From Candidatus Parabacteroides intestinavium (GTDB taxonomy: Bacteria; Bacteroidota; Bacteroidia; Bacteroidales; Tannerellaceae), in assembly GCA_019118725.1 (NCBI GenBank), contig DWYO01000270.1:1-15265 (forward strand): 15,265 nt of DNA, in the 5' to 3' direction. Position numbers and translations under genes: made by a program. The notes under the pieces were generated by a model. That model saw only the letters and a program-made list of their open reading frames with translations. It had not been told where the DNA came from and made no database searches. Below are positions 13,916 through 15,265 of the stretch, piece after piece (the stretch's first letter is position 1; every line of letters begins with the position of its first letter).

Positions 13916-15265
13916 ATGAAGAACACTCATTCCGCAGTAAAGCAAATTGCTTTTTTCGTAGTGGCTATTTTGTTTGCCGCTTGTAGTTCGGCTCCCAAAG
14001 GAGCTTTAGAGCTTAACAACCAGACCGTCTCTCCGGACTGGTTCGCCCAAGGAAATAAGTTGGTTATTCCCGGTAATGAACAGGTAGTCCAGACCAAAGG
14101 AAAATTCAAGAACTTTGAATTGGAGATGCAATTACGCACCACACCGCAAGCAAAAGGATATGTCGCTTTCCATACCGACAAAGACCTGAAAAAAGGCTAC
14201 AAGGTAGCCATCAACAACGATGTGAACAGCCCGATATGGTGGAAGATGACCGGGAGCTTGCTTTCTGTGCGCAACCTGACCAAAGTATTCATTCCGGACA
14301 ATGCCTGGTTTGATATGCGTATCCGGGTAGCCGGAAAAAACATCGCCGTGTACATCAACAACGAACCGGTAGTGGAATACGCCGAACCGGCCGCCCCTTA
14401 CCGTATTGCCCCCAACGAGCAAACCTTGTTGTCTGAAGGAATCCTGGCTTTCGTGAATACAAGTGCCAACCCCATCGAAATCCGGAGCCTGCAAGTCACG
14501 GCTTTACCCGATGAAGCCGCTAATGAGCCATTTCCGTTGGACGAACAAAAAGACCCCATCATCCGCCTGCATCAGGAGGACTTTCCGGTATTGGATTACC
14601 ACGTTCATTTGAAAGGGGGATTGACCAAAGAACGCGCCGCACAACAATCCCGCCAAACGGGTATCAATTATGCCATTGCCCCCAATTGCGGAATCGGCTT
14701 CCCGGTGACCAAGGACGAAGATATTTACAACTTCATCGACTCGATGCATACACAGCCCTTCATTTTAGCCATGCAGGCTGAAGGACGCGAATGGTTGACC
14801 ACCTTCTCGGAGGATGCACGTAAGCAATTCGATTATGTATTCAGTGATGCGTTAACATTCCATGATAATAAAAACCGCCGTACCCGGCTATGGATCAATG
14901 ACGAGGTATGGATTGATGACGAGCAGCAATATATGGATATGATTGTGGAGAAGAGTTGTGGAGTCATAGCAGAGCCGATTGATATCTTTGTCAATCCGAC
15001 TTTCCTGCCTGAACAGATGAACGACCGGTATGATGAGTTCTGGACCGATGCCCGCATCCAGAAATTTGTAGATGCTTTGGTAAAACACGGAAAGGCCCTG
15101 GAAATTAACGAGCTTTACCGCATACCGGGAAAACGGATTATCATGAAAGCCAAAGAGGCCGGTGTGAAGTTCACCTTCGGCTCAAACAATGTAACACCAG
15201 ATGTGAGCGACTTAAGCTACAGTTTACAGATGAAAAAAGAATGCGATTTGAAACCGGAAAATATG
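13916..15265 (+). CDS. Lipoprotein joining a DUF1080 domain to a PHP-like metal hydrolase domain (3' end outside the window)
   Basis: The first 450 residues are present and the frame runs off the right edge. The signal peptide ends at VAILFAAC, with Cys23 as the likely lipid site, so it should be membrane-anchored and face the periplasm or surface. Residues about 30-200 look like a DUF1080 (PF06439) jelly-roll domain, from a family that includes 3-keto-glycoside hydrolases (FELEMQLRTTPQAKGYVAFH, WFDMRIRVAGKNIAVYIN). From about 220 a PHP-like metal hydrolase begins with DYHVH (227-231), and LEINELYR (395-402) follows. The usual GSDAH ligand motif reads GSNN (422-425). A sugar-modifying role is suggested by the first domain only. 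The substrate and even activity of the second domain are uncertain. It may be cotranscribed with the DUF4923 gene. Confidence 0.8.
   Translation, partial: MKNTHSAVKQIAFFVVAILFAACSSAPKGALELNNQTVSPDWFAQGNKLVIPGNEQVVQTKGKFKNFELEMQLRTTPQAKGYVAFHTDKDLKKGYKVAINNDVNSPIWWKMTGSLLSVRNLTKVFIPDNAWFDMRIRVAGKNIAVYINNEPVVEYAEPAAPYRIAPNEQTLLSEGILAFVNTSANPIEIRSLQVTALPDEAANEPFPLDEQKDPIIRLHQEDFPVLDYHVHLKGGLTKERAAQQSRQTGINYAIAPNCGIGFPVTKDEDIYNFIDSMHTQPFILAMQAEGREWLTTFSEDARKQFDYVFSDALTFHDNKNRRTRLWINDEVWIDDEQQYMDMIVEKSCGVIAEPIDIFVNPTFLPEQMNDRYDEFWTDARIQKFVDALVKHGKALEINELYRIPGKRIIMKAKEAGVKFTFGSNNVTPDVSDLSYSLQMKKECDLKPENM

Noticed and set aside
1..15265. CRISPR arrays, tRNA or rRNA genes, phage or defence systems
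   Set aside because: No regularly spaced identical repeats, no cloverleaf or rRNA-like sequence and no defence-type domains were seen on either strand.

Overview
The window looks like a chromosomal segment from a gut Bacteroides or a close Bacteroidales relative. The evidence is the gene content: a GH92 mannosidase, a BSP-family metallopeptidase lipoprotein, a DUF4923 protein, zinc-free type B L31 and a fused Nnr. Several gene starts are also preceded by the Bacteroidales promoter pattern, a -7 box TAnnTTTG with TTTG about 19 bases upstream. The species cannot be fixed from the sequence alone.

Layout. Positions 1-1482 (minus) hold most of an IS1634-type DDE transposase that runs off the left edge and is broken by one extra base in a six-G run. 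Positions 1692-6035 hold a leftward housekeeping cluster, read as hpt, adk, obgE, pgeF, a B3/B4-domain protein and a small winged-helix protein, with a hairpin terminator before the IS. From 6036 to 6258 lies a divergent promoter region. nnr (6259-7770, plus) repairs damaged NAD(P)H. It converges on a leftward pair: a secreted BSP-type metallopeptidase lipoprotein (10460-11275) followed by a secreted GH92 alpha-mannosidase (8067-10364). rpmE type B (11536-11790, minus) and class II fructose-bisphosphate aldolase (12010-13008, plus) diverge from a shared promoter region. A secreted DUF4923 protein (13191-13799) and the start of a lipoprotein joining a DUF1080 domain to a PHP-like metal-hydrolase domain (13916 to the right edge) follow on the plus strand.

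How the genes relate. Hpt, Adk and possibly PgeF act on purines, and ObgE is a GTP-sensing ribosome-assembly factor, so the left cluster is a growth and nucleotide-metabolism operon. The peptidase and mannosidase look like a two-gene export unit for mannosylated glycoproteins, but with no SusC/SusD pair in view. The rest is core metabolism plus cell-envelope proteins of unknown role.

I found no CRISPR array, defence locus or clearly new multi-gene system. The most distinctive unexplained structure is a family of degenerate 10-base motifs (about CTTGTYWACT). They lie in outward-facing pairs in three intergenic gaps (4743-4867, 10380-10455, 13808-13892).
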